DNA of 14,804 nt from Patescibacteria group bacterium. GTDB taxonomy: Bacteria > Patescibacteriota > Minisyncoccia > Moranbacterales > UBA1568. Location of the stretch: positions 1 through 14,804 of the forward strand of contig JAUPUC010000052.1 of assembly GCA_030917745.1 (NCBI GenBank), written 5' to 3'. The notes under the pieces are model-generated. The model was not told the DNA's origin and ran no database searches. It saw only the letters and a program-made list of their open reading frames with translations. The position numbers and the translations under genes were made by a program. How positions within the stretch are numbered: position 1 is the stretch's first letter; each line of letters starts with the position of its first letter. This document shows positions 1 to 6,431 of this stretch, one piece after another.

Positions 1-75
1 AGCATTTTGCCTTGAATACAAATCTGCCTTAATTTGATCTTCTTTATTCAAATCTTCAAATTTTTTCGTTTCCAT
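1..75 (-). CDS. Start of an unidentified gene, cut by the window edge
   Basis: An ATG at 75 opens a frame that stays open to base 1, giving 25 codons beginning METKKFEDLNKEDQ. It starts 4 nt after the stop codon of the small membrane protein gene upstream, which is operon-like spacing. The visible peptide is hydrophilic and rich in Lys, Asp and Glu, with no signal peptide. No clear Shine-Dalgarno sequence is visible apart from A-rich sequence around the preceding stop codon. No family can be named from 25 residues. The frame is supported only by position and by its clean opening, so it could be spurious. Confidence 0.45.
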   Translation of the reverse strand, partial: METKKFEDLNKEDQIKADLYSRQNA

Positions 76-79
76 ATTT

Positions 80-298
80 TTAACAATAATAATGATCAAG
101 CACCGTATATAGAGCCATTACGAAAGTCGATGCTGAAGCGACAATCGCGGCAATATTTACCCACCAATCAAGAGTGACTCGACTCTGGGTAGCTACGGGC
201 CTCCCATTCCAGTAGAGTTTACCTTCACTATCAATACCGAGAGCTCCTTCAGCCCCACTATCTGACTTGTGAGTAAAGATGGTTTCAATCTTAGACAT
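80..298 (-). CDS. Small one-helix membrane protein, unknown function
   Basis: This is a 72-residue protein. The N-terminal half (residues 1-40) is soluble and contains a short motif, LYWNGRPV, around residues 28-35. It is followed by DWWVNIAAIVASASTF and a hydrophobic stretch at about residues 45-66 that reads as a single transmembrane helix, with a short C-terminal tail ending HYYC. The layout of a short cytoplasmic head with a W-N-G motif and one C-terminal helix resembles small uncharacterised membrane proteins found in many bacteria; that likeness is from memory, not from a search. No signal peptide or catalytic motif is visible. It lies downstream of the tRNA-Ser gene and 4 nt upstream of another possible gene, so the two may be cotranscribed. 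The Shine-Dalgarno sequence is weak (TAAG about 8 nt upstream). Confidence 0.65.
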   Translation of the reverse strand: MSKIETIFTHKSDSGAEGALGIDSEGKLYWNGRPVATQSRVTLDWWVNIAAIVASASTFVMALYTVLDHYYC

Positions 299-339
299 AA
301 TTTGCTTATCAAATGTCTAGGTCATCCGATACTCAATAC

Positions 340-357
340 TCACTGCGGAGAGGGAGA
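340..357. repeat. Direct repeat copy of the tRNA-Ser 3' end
   Basis: TCACTGCGGAGAGGGAGA on the + strand matches 508-525 (TCACTGCGGAAAGGGAGA) at 17 of 18 positions. The other copy covers the acceptor 3' strand, the discriminator base and the T-arm edge of tRNA-Ser plus 6 nt of 3' flank. This copy has no tRNA around it. The arrangement looks like the duplicated target of an element that integrated at a tRNA 3' end, or the remnant of a decayed second tRNA-Ser. Confidence 0.6.
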
Positions 358-364
358 ATAATTC

Positions 365-409
365 GGTCAGGGATAATTGATTCGTCGACACCCATCAATT
401 TCCACGACC
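365..409. repeat. Long imperfect inverted repeat (hairpin)
   Basis: The stem is GGTC/GACC, a 2x2 internal loop, GGA/TCC, one bulged T, then a perfect 7-bp AATTGAT/ATCAATT closing a 12-nt loop that contains GTCGAC. That gives 14 base pairs in 45 nt. It lies between the tRNA-Ser gene and the small membrane protein gene and could fold in a minus-strand transcript. On that strand it is followed by GAATTATTCT rather than a clean T-tract, so it is at best a weak terminator for the tRNA transcript. Confidence 0.55.
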
Positions 410-423
410 CTGCCTCGCGGTCT

Positions 424-487
424 GGCGTGCTCGCCTGACATCGCTCCGGCCTTCTCATCTCTCTCGGAAGCCAAGCAGTTTGCTTCC
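424..487. repeat. Two further small hairpins in the tRNA-downstream spacer
   Basis: GGCG-TGCT-CGCC (424-435) and GGAAGCCAA-GCAG-TTTGCTTCC (466-487, one mismatch) are inverted repeats in the stretch bounded by the two 18-nt direct repeats. Neither is followed by a T-tract on the minus strand. With the larger hairpin at 365-409 they make most of the 299-513 spacer potentially structured. No protein-coding frame is convincing here. Confidence 0.45.
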
Positions 488-507
488 TCCTTCCTCGCTC
501 ACTACGT

Positions 508-525
508 TCACTGCGGAAAGGGAGA
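508..525. repeat. Direct repeat at the tRNA-Ser 3' end
   Basis: This is the partner of the repeat at 340-357 (17 of 18 identical). It covers the last bases of the tRNA gene and 6 nt beyond it. The adjoining sequence CGCTCACTACGTTCACTGCGG is also partly echoed near the other copy (CTCAATACTCACTGCGG). This is the position where tRNA-targeting integrases typically leave attachment sites. Confidence 0.55.
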
Positions 526-600
526 GATTCGAACTCTCGAGGGGTTTTATCCCCCGCCACGTTAGCAGTGTGGTGCCTTCAGCCACTCGGCCACCTTTCC
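514..600 (-). tRNA. tRNA-Ser (anticodon GCU)
   Basis: The minus strand folds as a class II tRNA of 87 nt. The acceptor stem is GGAAAGG/CCTTTCC, the D-arm GCC-GAGTGGCTGAA-GGC, the anticodon loop CTGCTAA gives anticodon GCT (Ser, AGC/AGU codons), and a long variable arm is present (around CGGGGGATAAAACCCC). The T-arm is GAGAG-TTCGAAT-CTCTC and the discriminator is G, as expected for serine tRNAs. The bottom pair of the anticodon stem is an A-C mismatch. The CCA tail is not encoded: the genome continues CAG. The gene is 105 nt downstream of ruvX in the same direction, with no clear promoter of its own visible in that gap. Confidence 0.96.
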
Positions 601-705
601 ATTTTTTTCTTCGCTTGTTAAAGAAATCCTTATCAAAATAGGAAATCTTCTCGTCTCTTTCGGGACAGGGATATGCTATCACAGCCCAAGCGACACTTCA
701 AGTCA

Positions 706-1119
706 TCATACACCTTCTTGTTTATCCAGCCACGCTTGCAAGATAATTCGCGCGGCCTCCATATCATCATGCTGAGAAACTCGCTTCATCCCACGCTCTC
801 TCAGGTTAAATTGTGCCATCTTGGTGGTAAACATCTCATTCTCATAAACGACACGCACCTGGGCCGAAATATGATGCTTGAGAAGGTGTCCGAACTTCTC
901 TCCCCGATCTTCCATCTCCTTCCGATGCACATGTGAGGGAGTTCCAATGACAATCACTCCTACTCGCTCCTTTTCCACTATTTCTCCAATACGAAGAGCG
1001 AGCGTCTTGTCATTTTGCAGCGTAGTCAGACCAAAAGCGATCCGGGTTTCCGGATCAGCGAGAGCCACCCCGACATCAGCCGCACCCCAATCAATCCCCA
1101 GATATGCTGTGTCTTCCAT
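706..1119 (-). CDS. ruvX: YqgF/RuvX family RNase H-fold nuclease
   Basis: This 137-residue protein has the length of the YqgF/RuvX family, which matures the 5' end of 16S rRNA in E. coli and is also annotated as a putative Holliday junction resolvase. The family acidic motifs are present: GIDWG near residues 8-12 in the first strand of the RNase H fold, an E in YENEMFTTKMA around residue 92, and DDMEAARIILQ near the C-terminus, where Asp is the third metal ligand. The usual D-E-R-L-T-T motif reads E-N-E-M-F-T-T here. The gene starts 2 nt after the map stop codon, so it is almost certainly the last protein gene of the same transcript. A role in rRNA maturation would suit this ribosomal operon context. 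Confidence 0.88.
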   Translation of the reverse strand: MEDTAYLGIDWGAADVGVALADPETRIAFGLTTLQNDKTLALRIGEIVEKERVGVIVIGTPSHVHRKEMEDRGEKFGHLLKHHISAQVRVVYENEMFTTKMAQFNLRERGMKRVSQHDDMEAARIILQAWLDKQEGV

Positions 1120-1121
1120 AC

Positions 1122-1895
1122 TTATCCGCGAGTCACTATTTCTGCCCCCTTATCCGTCACGATAATGGTATCTTCAAAATGCGCCGAGAGTTTGCCATCG
1201 GTAGTCATAAACGTCCAGCCATCTGAAGCGATACGCACCTGGAGCCCCCCCGCATTGACCATCGGTTCAAGCGCCAACACCATTCCCTTAGTGAAGACAA
1301 AGTCTCGAATACCAGCGTGGAAATAGTTCGGCACCTGCGGATCTTCGTGAAGTTCATGTCCGACTCCGTGTCCCACCAAATCACGCACCACGGAATATCC
1401 ATGCTGTTCAGCGTGTGCTTGCACCGCCCGCGCGTAATCAGACAAGTGAGCTCCTGCGCGGATATTGGCTATACCCAGATCAAGACTTCCTCGTGTCACC
1501 CGAAGCAACCGCTCTGCTTCGGCTGATACCACACCCACCGCCACCGTACGAGCCATATCGGTTACCATGCCTTCAAAGCGCAGTCCGATATCGAGCTTGA
1601 GCAGATCTCCTTCTCGAAGCACTCGCTTTTCACTCGGAATACCGTGCACGACCTCTTGATTGATGGATGTACAGAGTGAAGCAGGAAACGGTTTCCCCCA
1701 TTCCGACCCATATCCTTTAAAAATCGGGATTCCTCCCGCAGCACGGATTTCTCGTTCAGCGATGACATCGAGTTCCTTGGTCGAGACGCCTGGCTTGGCT
1801 GCCTGGATAACCGTTTCCAATACCAAACGCAAACGCTTCCCCGATTCTCGGAGAGATTTCAATTCTTGAACAGATTTTTCTCGGTACTCTTTCAT
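1122..1895 (-). CDS. map: Methionine aminopeptidase, type I
   Basis: The 257-residue protein removes the N-terminal Met from nascent chains. All pita-bread fold residues are visible: metal ligands D102 (KLDIG), D113 (VTDMART), H176 (GHGVGH), E210 (LEPMV) and E241 (FEDT), plus substrate-side H84 (HGIP) and H183 (ELHEDP). There is no N-terminal zinc-finger or SH3-binding extension, so it is the short bacterial type Ia. The start ATG overlaps the adk stop as ATGA, a sign of translational coupling. The adk-map pair after secY is the classic arrangement in bacterial spc operons. Confidence 0.97.
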   Translation of the reverse strand: MKEYREKSVQELKSLRESGKRLRLVLETVIQAAKPGVSTKELDVIAEREIRAAGGIPIFKGYGSEWGKPFPASLCTSINQEVVHGIPSEKRVLREGDLLKLDIGLRFEGMVTDMARTVAVGVVSAEAERLLRVTRGSLDLGIANIRAGAHLSDYARAVQAHAEQHGYSVVRDLVGHGVGHELHEDPQVPNYFHAGIRDFVFTKGMVLALEPMVNAGGLQVRIASDGWTFMTTDGKLSAHFEDTIIVTDKGAEIVTRG

Positions 1896-2548
1896 AACTT
1901 ACTTGATATATCGTCGAATATCACCTGAGGTTCCCGATTCGCGTCAACGCGTATCACCTGACCAAGCTTTTCAAACTGTTCAATCACCGGAAGTGTATCA
2001 GCATGGAACACTTGGAAACGCTTGCGCACTCCTTCTGGCGTATCATCTTTTCGTTGAGCGATACGCCCACCGCAGACATGGCACCGTTCATTGATATGAT
2101 CGATATCCTGCCCGAGAATGAAAGGCCGATGGCATCCGAAACAGAGTACTCGCTTGGAGATACGTTCGATGGAAGCCTCTTCCGAAAGTTCCAAAAAAAT
2201 CACTTGGGTCATCGGTCGATCAAAAGATCGAAAAACAGAGATGATCTCATCGACTTGGGTGAGACGCCGCGGCGCGCCATCAAGCAATATGCCTTGCTCC
2301 TCAGGAACCGTTTTGAGTGCTTCCACCAAAACGGCGTACACCAAGGCATCTGGCACGAGCTCTCTCTTCTGATGGATAATGACATTGATTTGACGGCCAA
2401 AAGGAGTCTCTCGTTCTGCCTCAGCTCGAAGTTCCGAACCGATATCAATGTGCGCGAGATGCAAGGTAGTGCGAAGAAGTTCTGCTTGTGTACTCTTCCC
2501 GCTCCCCGGAGGACCAAGAAGGATATAGTTTTTTGTTTTTTCCATCAT
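1892..2548 (-). CDS. adk: Adenylate kinase with zinc-binding lid
   Basis: Adk interconverts ATP + AMP and 2 ADP. Counting from the chosen ATG at 2548 (218 residues), the P-loop is GPPGSGKST (12-20). The lid domain at about 133-175 carries a Cys4 zinc site, C136/C139 and C156/C159, followed by QRKDDTPEGVRKR. The AMP-site motif usually read GFPRT is GAPRR here, and the usual STGDMLR is DIGSELR. The frame stays open upstream to 2617, overlapping secY, and another ATG lies at 2566. I chose 2548 because family members begin just before the first beta-strand, but no Shine-Dalgarno sequence decides the start. The gene overlaps map by 4 nt. Confidence 0.93.
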   Translation of the reverse strand: MMEKTKNYILLGPPGSGKSTQAELLRTTLHLAHIDIGSELRAEAERETPFGRQINVIIHQKRELVPDALVYAVLVEALKTVPEEQGILLDGAPRRLTQVDEIISVFRSFDRPMTQVIFLELSEEASIERISKRVLCFGCHRPFILGQDIDHINERCHVCGGRIAQRKDDTPEGVRKRFQVFHADTLPVIEQFEKLGQVIRVDANREPQVIFDDISSKL

Positions 2549-2603
2549 GTGATGTGCTGTGTTCATGAACAAAGAGACGGAAACCAAAATTCCCTGTGGA
2601 CGA

Positions 2604-3878
2604 TTAAAACCCATCATAGCTTCGCATCGTCATCTGACTCTGCAAATGCTTAATCAATTCCAGTACCACAGACACAACGATCAAAATACTCACCCCACCG
2701 ACAGTCATCGCCTGAATACCGGTTATTCCCTGCACCACAATCGGGAGCACTGCCACTAATCCAAGGAACAAAGCTCCTGCTAAAGTGATGCGGTTCACGA
2801 TGTGATAGAGGTATTCCGCGGTGCTATTACCTGGCCGAATCCCAGGAATGTAGCCTCCTTGTTTCTGCAGATTATCCGAGACTTTGGCTGGATCAAAAAC
2901 CACCGCAGTGTAAAAATAGGTGAAAATCACCACTAAGAAAAAATACAATCCACCGTATACCCACTGATTCTGAAGCCACATACTCACGCTCCGCGCGACA
3001 GCATGCACTGTTTCATTACTCCCAGCCTGCATGAGAAAGTTGGCAGCCATGGTTGGGAGCAAAATGAGTGAGACAGCAAAAATAATCGGGATAACGCCCG
3101 CTTGATTTACTCGCAGTGGCAGATGTGTGGCCGCGCCCCCATAGACTTGTGCTCCCCGCATCCGCTTGGCATACGAGACCGGAATAGCTCGCTGTCCTTC
3201 ATTGATGAAAATAACACCGGCAATAGTCACCAGCCCAACCGCAAAGAAAAGGAGGTATACAAAAATCTGTGACGGATCCCAAGTCGCGATAAAACGAGAA
3301 AATCCCGATGGGAGACTCGCCACAATACCAGCAAAAATAATCATTGAGACTCCATTTCCAAGTCCCTTCTCAGTAATCAATTCGCCGAGCCACATGAGGA
3401 AAATCGTTCCAGCAAGAGCGGTCATGATGATCACCGCCATGGTAAAAGGAGAAATATCACCCAAGATATTCTGCGAACGGAGAAGGGCCAGCATGGCATA
3501 TGACTGTACGATTGCCAGCGGCACCGTGAGCCATCTCGTCCACATATTGAACTTCTGACGACCATTCTCTCCTTCTTCCTTATACAGCCGCTCCAGTTTG
3601 GGAACAATCGTCGTCATCAGTTGCATAATAATCGACGCCGTAATATATGGCCCAACTCCGAGCAACATGACGGATATATTGGACAATCCACCACCAGAAA
3701 AAATATTCAGGAGACCAATCAGCGCGTTTTCATCAAAAAAACGCTTCAACTGAACCACGTCCACTCCTGGAACCGGGATATTGGCTGCCAAACGATAGAC
3801 GACAAGAACAGCGAGAATAAAAAAAATCTTATTCCGCAGTTCCTTGACACTCAAGATATTCTGAATCGCTTGAATCAT
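2604..3878 (-). CDS. secY: Preprotein translocase channel subunit SecY
   Basis: This 424-residue polytopic membrane protein forms the SecYEG export channel. It has about ten hydrophobic segments in the SecY pattern, with an N-terminal amphipathic helix (IQNILSVKELRNKIFF), the IPVPGVD motif after helix 1, the plug-region FSGGGLSNISVMLLGVGPYI, the cytosolic loop GQRAIPVSYAKR with ribosome-contacting basic residues, and the YTAVVFDP and GGYIPGIRPG motifs before the last helices. The C-terminal tail is QSQMTMRSYDGF. The length is normal. A 69-nt gap separates it from rplO, and no good Shine-Dalgarno sequence precedes the start. Confidence 0.98.
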   Translation of the reverse strand: MIQAIQNILSVKELRNKIFFILAVLVVYRLAANIPVPGVDVVQLKRFFDENALIGLLNIFSGGGLSNISVMLLGVGPYITASIIMQLMTTIVPKLERLYKEEGENGRQKFNMWTRWLTVPLAIVQSYAMLALLRSQNILGDISPFTMAVIIMTALAGTIFLMWLGELITEKGLGNGVSMIIFAGIVASLPSGFSRFIATWDPSQIFVYLLFFAVGLVTIAGVIFINEGQRAIPVSYAKRMRGAQVYGGAATHLPLRVNQAGVIPIIFAVSLILLPTMAANFLMQAGSNETVHAVARSVSMWLQNQWVYGGLYFFLVVIFTYFYTAVVFDPAKVSDNLQKQGGYIPGIRPGNSTAEYLYHIVNRITLAGALFLGLVAVLPIVVQGITGIQAMTVGGVSILIVVSVVLELIKHLQSQMTMRSYDGF

Positions 3879-3947
3879 GGAAGTCTGGCGAGGATCCTGT
3901 CCAAAAGCACCGCGAAGGCAGGCTCTCTGATGAAATCCAACAATATT

Positions 3948-4358
3948 TTATTTGAAGAAACCTTTGGCTGCTTCGGACACGAGAATTTCTTCTCCAAGAG
4001 TCACTTTCTTTGTCAATTTGCCCGTCGCAACGATTTTCACCCCAGACTTGGCATCACGAGGAGTAATCATATGTTTGGCCGCAAGTGTTTCGAGGCTAAT
4101 GACCTCACCATCAGTATAGCGAGCATTAATCTGGGTGAATGTCAGGGTGACTTTCTTCGCATGCGGAGACTTGAAACCACGTGATTTCTTCATACGATCA
4201 ATCAGCGTCGATCGTCCACCTTCAAAGAGCGGATCTTTCTTCTTTCCGTGTGCGCCTTGTCCTTTGGTCCCTCGTCCGGATGTTGTACCGCGCTTACCAC
4301 CGCGACCGATACGCTTCACTTCTTTCCGAGGAGCAAGGGTGAGTTCGTGAATTTGCAT
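3948..4358 (-). CDS. rplO: 50S ribosomal protein L15 (uL15)
   Basis: The 136-residue protein starts MQIHELTLAPRKEVKRIGRG and continues with the Gly/Arg/Lys-rich N-terminal arm TSGRGTKGQGAHG (about residues 26-38) that threads into 23S rRNA. The globular domain with LTFTQINARY and the usual C-terminal GEEILVSEAAKGFF follow. It is slightly shorter than the common length of about 145. It lies 28 nt after rpsE, so there is no room for rpmD (L30), which normally sits between the two. The stop is followed by a 69-nt spacer before secY. Confidence 0.97.
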   Translation of the reverse strand: MQIHELTLAPRKEVKRIGRGGKRGTTSGRGTKGQGAHGKKKDPLFEGGRSTLIDRMKKSRGFKSPHAKKVTLTFTQINARYTDGEVISLETLAAKHMITPRDAKSGVKIVATGKLTKKVTLGEEILVSEAAKGFFK

Positions 4359-4386
4359 AGCTTCATTATCAAAAATCTCTCTTCTC

Positions 4387-4932
4387 TTACTTAGCCGGTT
4401 CCACTTCTGTTTCAGTAGCTATTTGGGCTACTATTTTCTTTGCTTTTGGAGTCTTCAGTGTTCCCAAGGCTTTGATAGTAGCACGGGCGACATTGAGCGG
4501 ATTTGATGCCCCAAGAGACTTGGAAACAATATCTTTCACACCCAAAAGATCAACTACCGCGCGAACCGCTCCACCAGCGATGACCCCCTGTCCTTTGAAC
4601 CCAGGCTTCAACAGCACTTTGGCTGCTCCAAGCTTGGTCAAAACCGCGTGAGGAATAGTCATGGCCTCATCAAGCTCTACAGTCACCAGATTCTTCTTGG
4701 CATCATTGTACGCCTTCTGAATTGAATCAGAAACATCAGAACCCTTGGCAACTCCAACACCGACTTTCCCTTTGCGGTTACCGATTACCAGTGTTGCTCG
4801 AAAACGAAAACGACGACCACCTTTTACGACACGAGTAACACGACTCAAATCGAGCATTTTTTGCTCGTATTCTGGACGCTCACGTCGTGCGCCGCCACCC
4901 TTTCCTTTTCTTCCGTCTTGCTTTGTAGCCAT
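4387..4932 (-). CDS. rpsE: 30S ribosomal protein S5 (uS5)
   Basis: The 181-residue protein has the S5 N-terminal dsRNA-binding-like domain (LDLSRVTRVVKGGRRFRFRA, then VIGNRKGKVGVGVAKGSDV, about residues 28-67). The C-terminal domain follows with GFKGQGVIAGGAVRAVVDLLGVKDIVSKSLGASNPLN shortened by no obvious deletion. It contributes to decoding fidelity and mRNA helicase activity at the entry tunnel. A basic Gly-rich N-terminal leader (residues 1-20) and a short acidic tail ending TEVEPAK extend a little beyond the core. It is 41 nt downstream of rplR. Confidence 0.97.
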   Translation of the reverse strand: MATKQDGRKGKGGGARRERPEYEQKMLDLSRVTRVVKGGRRFRFRATLVIGNRKGKVGVGVAKGSDVSDSIQKAYNDAKKNLVTVELDEAMTIPHAVLTKLGAAKVLLKPGFKGQGVIAGGAVRAVVDLLGVKDIVSKSLGASNPLNVARATIKALGTLKTPKAKKIVAQIATETEVEPAK

Positions 4933-4973
4933 ATGCTCACTCTATCAAACAAATAGGTTATTTTCTACACTCT

Positions 4974-5333
4974 TTAGAACACCAAGCCGCCTTCACGAGC
5001 ACCATCCGCCAATGCCTGCACCTTTCCGTGATACAAAGAGGATCCGCGATCAAATACTGCCTGCTTTACACCAATCTTCAAACACTTCTCCGCAATCAAC
5101 ATACCAACAGCCTTTGCTCCAGGAACCGTATTACCAAGCGTACCTCCGAGTTCACGAAGATCTGCTGCAGCAAGAGTCTTTCCTGTCTCGTCATCAACCG
5201 CCTGAACAGAAATACTTTTCAAGCTTCGAAACACCGTCAGACGAGGGCACTCCAAAGTACCCGAAACCTTGGCACGTGCTCGACGATCACGGGCTGCTTT
5301 ACGATGATTTTTCTCGCGTAGTCTCTTAATCAT
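4974..5333 (-). CDS. rplR: 50S ribosomal protein L18 (uL18)
   Basis: At 119 residues it has the usual L18 length. The basic N-terminus (KRLREKNHRKAARDRRARAK) binds 5S rRNA. The fold motifs RLTVFRSLKSISVQAVDD, GKTLAAAD, and the C-terminal region with KCLKIGVKQAVFDRG, YHGKVQALADGAREGGL are all present. L18 works with L5 to dock 5S rRNA in the central protuberance. It starts 14 nt after rplF. Confidence 0.97.
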   Translation of the reverse strand: MIKRLREKNHRKAARDRRARAKVSGTLECPRLTVFRSLKSISVQAVDDETGKTLAAADLRELGGTLGNTVPGAKAVGMLIAEKCLKIGVKQAVFDRGSSLYHGKVQALADGAREGGLVF

Positions 5334-5347
5334 AGGTGTAGAACATG

Positions 5348-5884
5348 TTATGTGGTGGTCTTCTTTCCTTCCTTACGACGGACAATTTCGCCGGCATAAC
5401 GGAATCCCTTGCCCTTGTATGGTTCAACTGGTTTCAAATCTCGAATAATAGCGGTAAACTGTCCGACTTGATGCTTATCAATACCACTAATAGTCAAGAC
5501 GTTATTCTCAACCTTCGCCTCGATACCAGCTGGGATTTCCATTTCCACGGGATGAGAGAAGCCCAGCGCGAGATTCATCTTGCTCCCCTGAATCGCCATA
5601 CGATACCCAACTCCATTCAGCTCGAGCTTCTTCTCAAATCCCTGCGTCACTCCCTCTATCATATTGGAAAGCAATATAACGGTGGTGCCCCAGATACCAG
5701 CTGCCTTTTTGGAAGTACCAACCACCTCAACCGTCATTTCGGCATCTGTCTTCTTGACCAAGACATCATGATGATAGGTAAACGAGAGTGTCCCTTTGAG
5801 ACCCTTTACGGTTACGACATTCCGTTCGAGAGTTACTTCAACGCCTACTGGAATGGCTACTGGTTTTTTTCCTATTCTACTCAT
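5348..5884 (-). CDS. rplF: 50S ribosomal protein L6 (uL6)
   Basis: The 178-residue protein starts MSRIGKKPVAIP and has the two tandem L6 domains, with the first ending around LLSNMIEGVTQGFEKKLEL and the second holding LALGFSHPVEMEIP and the C-terminal signature EPYKGKGFRYAGE (about residues 153-165). L6 binds near the sarcin-ricin loop and the L7/L12 stalk base. The start ATG follows a 102-nt spacer after rpsH, longer than most junctions here and containing palindromes; GAAG lies about 9 nt upstream as a possible ribosome binding site. Confidence 0.97.
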   Translation of the reverse strand: MSRIGKKPVAIPVGVEVTLERNVVTVKGLKGTLSFTYHHDVLVKKTDAEMTVEVVGTSKKAAGIWGTTVILLSNMIEGVTQGFEKKLELNGVGYRMAIQGSKMNLALGFSHPVEMEIPAGIEAKVENNVLTISGIDKHQVGQFTAIIRDLKPVEPYKGKGFRYAGEIVRRKEGKKTTT

Positions 5885-5889
5885 AATGT

Positions 5890-5956
5890 ATCTTCATGAA
5901 GATTTTCGTTTCGTTGACACCTGGTGTTCCCCCTCACTCTTTCAGATCATTGGAAC
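5890..5956 (-). other. Palindromic segment of the rpsH-rplF spacer
   Basis: The 102-nt spacer before rplF has a perfect 14-nt palindrome, ATCTTCATGAAGAT (5890-5903), six bases upstream of the rplF ATG, and a second one, ACACCTGGTGT (5917-5927). GTTCC (5926-5930) can also pair with GGAAC (5952-5956), which would compete with the second palindrome. The first palindrome covers the only Shine-Dalgarno-like GAAG of rplF. This may be a translational control site, but the sequence alone does not show it. Confidence 0.35.
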
Positions 5957-5986
5957 CCGGAGATCAAAGCCACGAAAGCTCGTTTT

Positions 5987-6391
5987 TTACCAAACCTTAC
6001 AAATATACTCTCCTCCCAAACCTTTTCGGTACGCCTCTTTGCCGGTCATGATACCCTTTGATGTCGAAACAATCGCGATACCATATCCGTTTTTCACTTT
6101 TTCGATATCATGTCGCTTGATGTAAATACGACAGCCTTCCTTGCTCACTCGATCAATTTCCGTAATAGCTGGTTTCTTTTGTGTTGGTGAAACCTGTTCA
6201 TAGCGAAGCCATACCGTGAGACTTGGCTTGCCACCTTCATCGCTTCTTTCGACACGGGACGCATACCCTTCACGAACCAAAATTTGGGCAATAATCTCTT
6301 TGACGGAAGAGAAATTCAAAACGACAGAAGCACGGCCAGCAGCCTGGGCATTTCTCACTCTCGTCAACATGTCTGCGATTGGATCTAACAT
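5987..6391 (-). CDS. rpsH: 30S ribosomal protein S8 (uS8)
   Basis: The 134-residue protein begins MLDPIADMLTRVRNAQAAG, the S8 signature N-terminus, and ends with the conserved block VSTSKGIMTGKEAYRKGLGGE followed by YICKVW. S8 binds helix 21 of 16S rRNA early in 30S assembly. In E. coli it is also the translational repressor of the spc operon, so nearby spacers are of interest. AAGAAGG lies about 11 nt upstream of the ATG as a Shine-Dalgarno sequence. Confidence 0.97.
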   Translation of the reverse strand: MLDPIADMLTRVRNAQAAGRASVVLNFSSVKEIIAQILVREGYASRVERSDEGGKPSLTVWLRYEQVSPTQKKPAITEIDRVSKEGCRIYIKRHDIEKVKNGYGIAIVSTSKGIMTGKEAYRKGLGGEYICKVW

Positions 6392-6431
6392 AGTTTTTTA
6401 TACCTTCTTTAGAGCTTCATTGTCTGTTCAA

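Noticed and set aside
333..682. Overlapping 75-codon minus-strand frames across the tRNA and its flank
   Set aside because: They run through the tRNA-Ser gene or through hairpin-rich spacer and read as low-complexity Arg/Ser peptide.
2003..2653. 216-codon + strand frame opposite adk
   Set aside because: It is antisense to a complete adenylate kinase with all motifs, overlaps secY, and its own translation has no recognisable domain.
3621..4184. 187-codon + strand frame opposite secY/rplO
   Set aside because: It spans two conserved genes on the other strand; the translation shows no family features.
4745..5329. 194-codon + strand frame opposite rpsE/rplR
   Set aside because: It is a shadow of two ribosomal protein genes, with compositional bias expected from antisense reading.
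5345..5899. 184-codon + strand frame opposite rplF
   Set aside because: It mirrors rplF almost exactly; L6 motifs on the minus strand are unambiguous.
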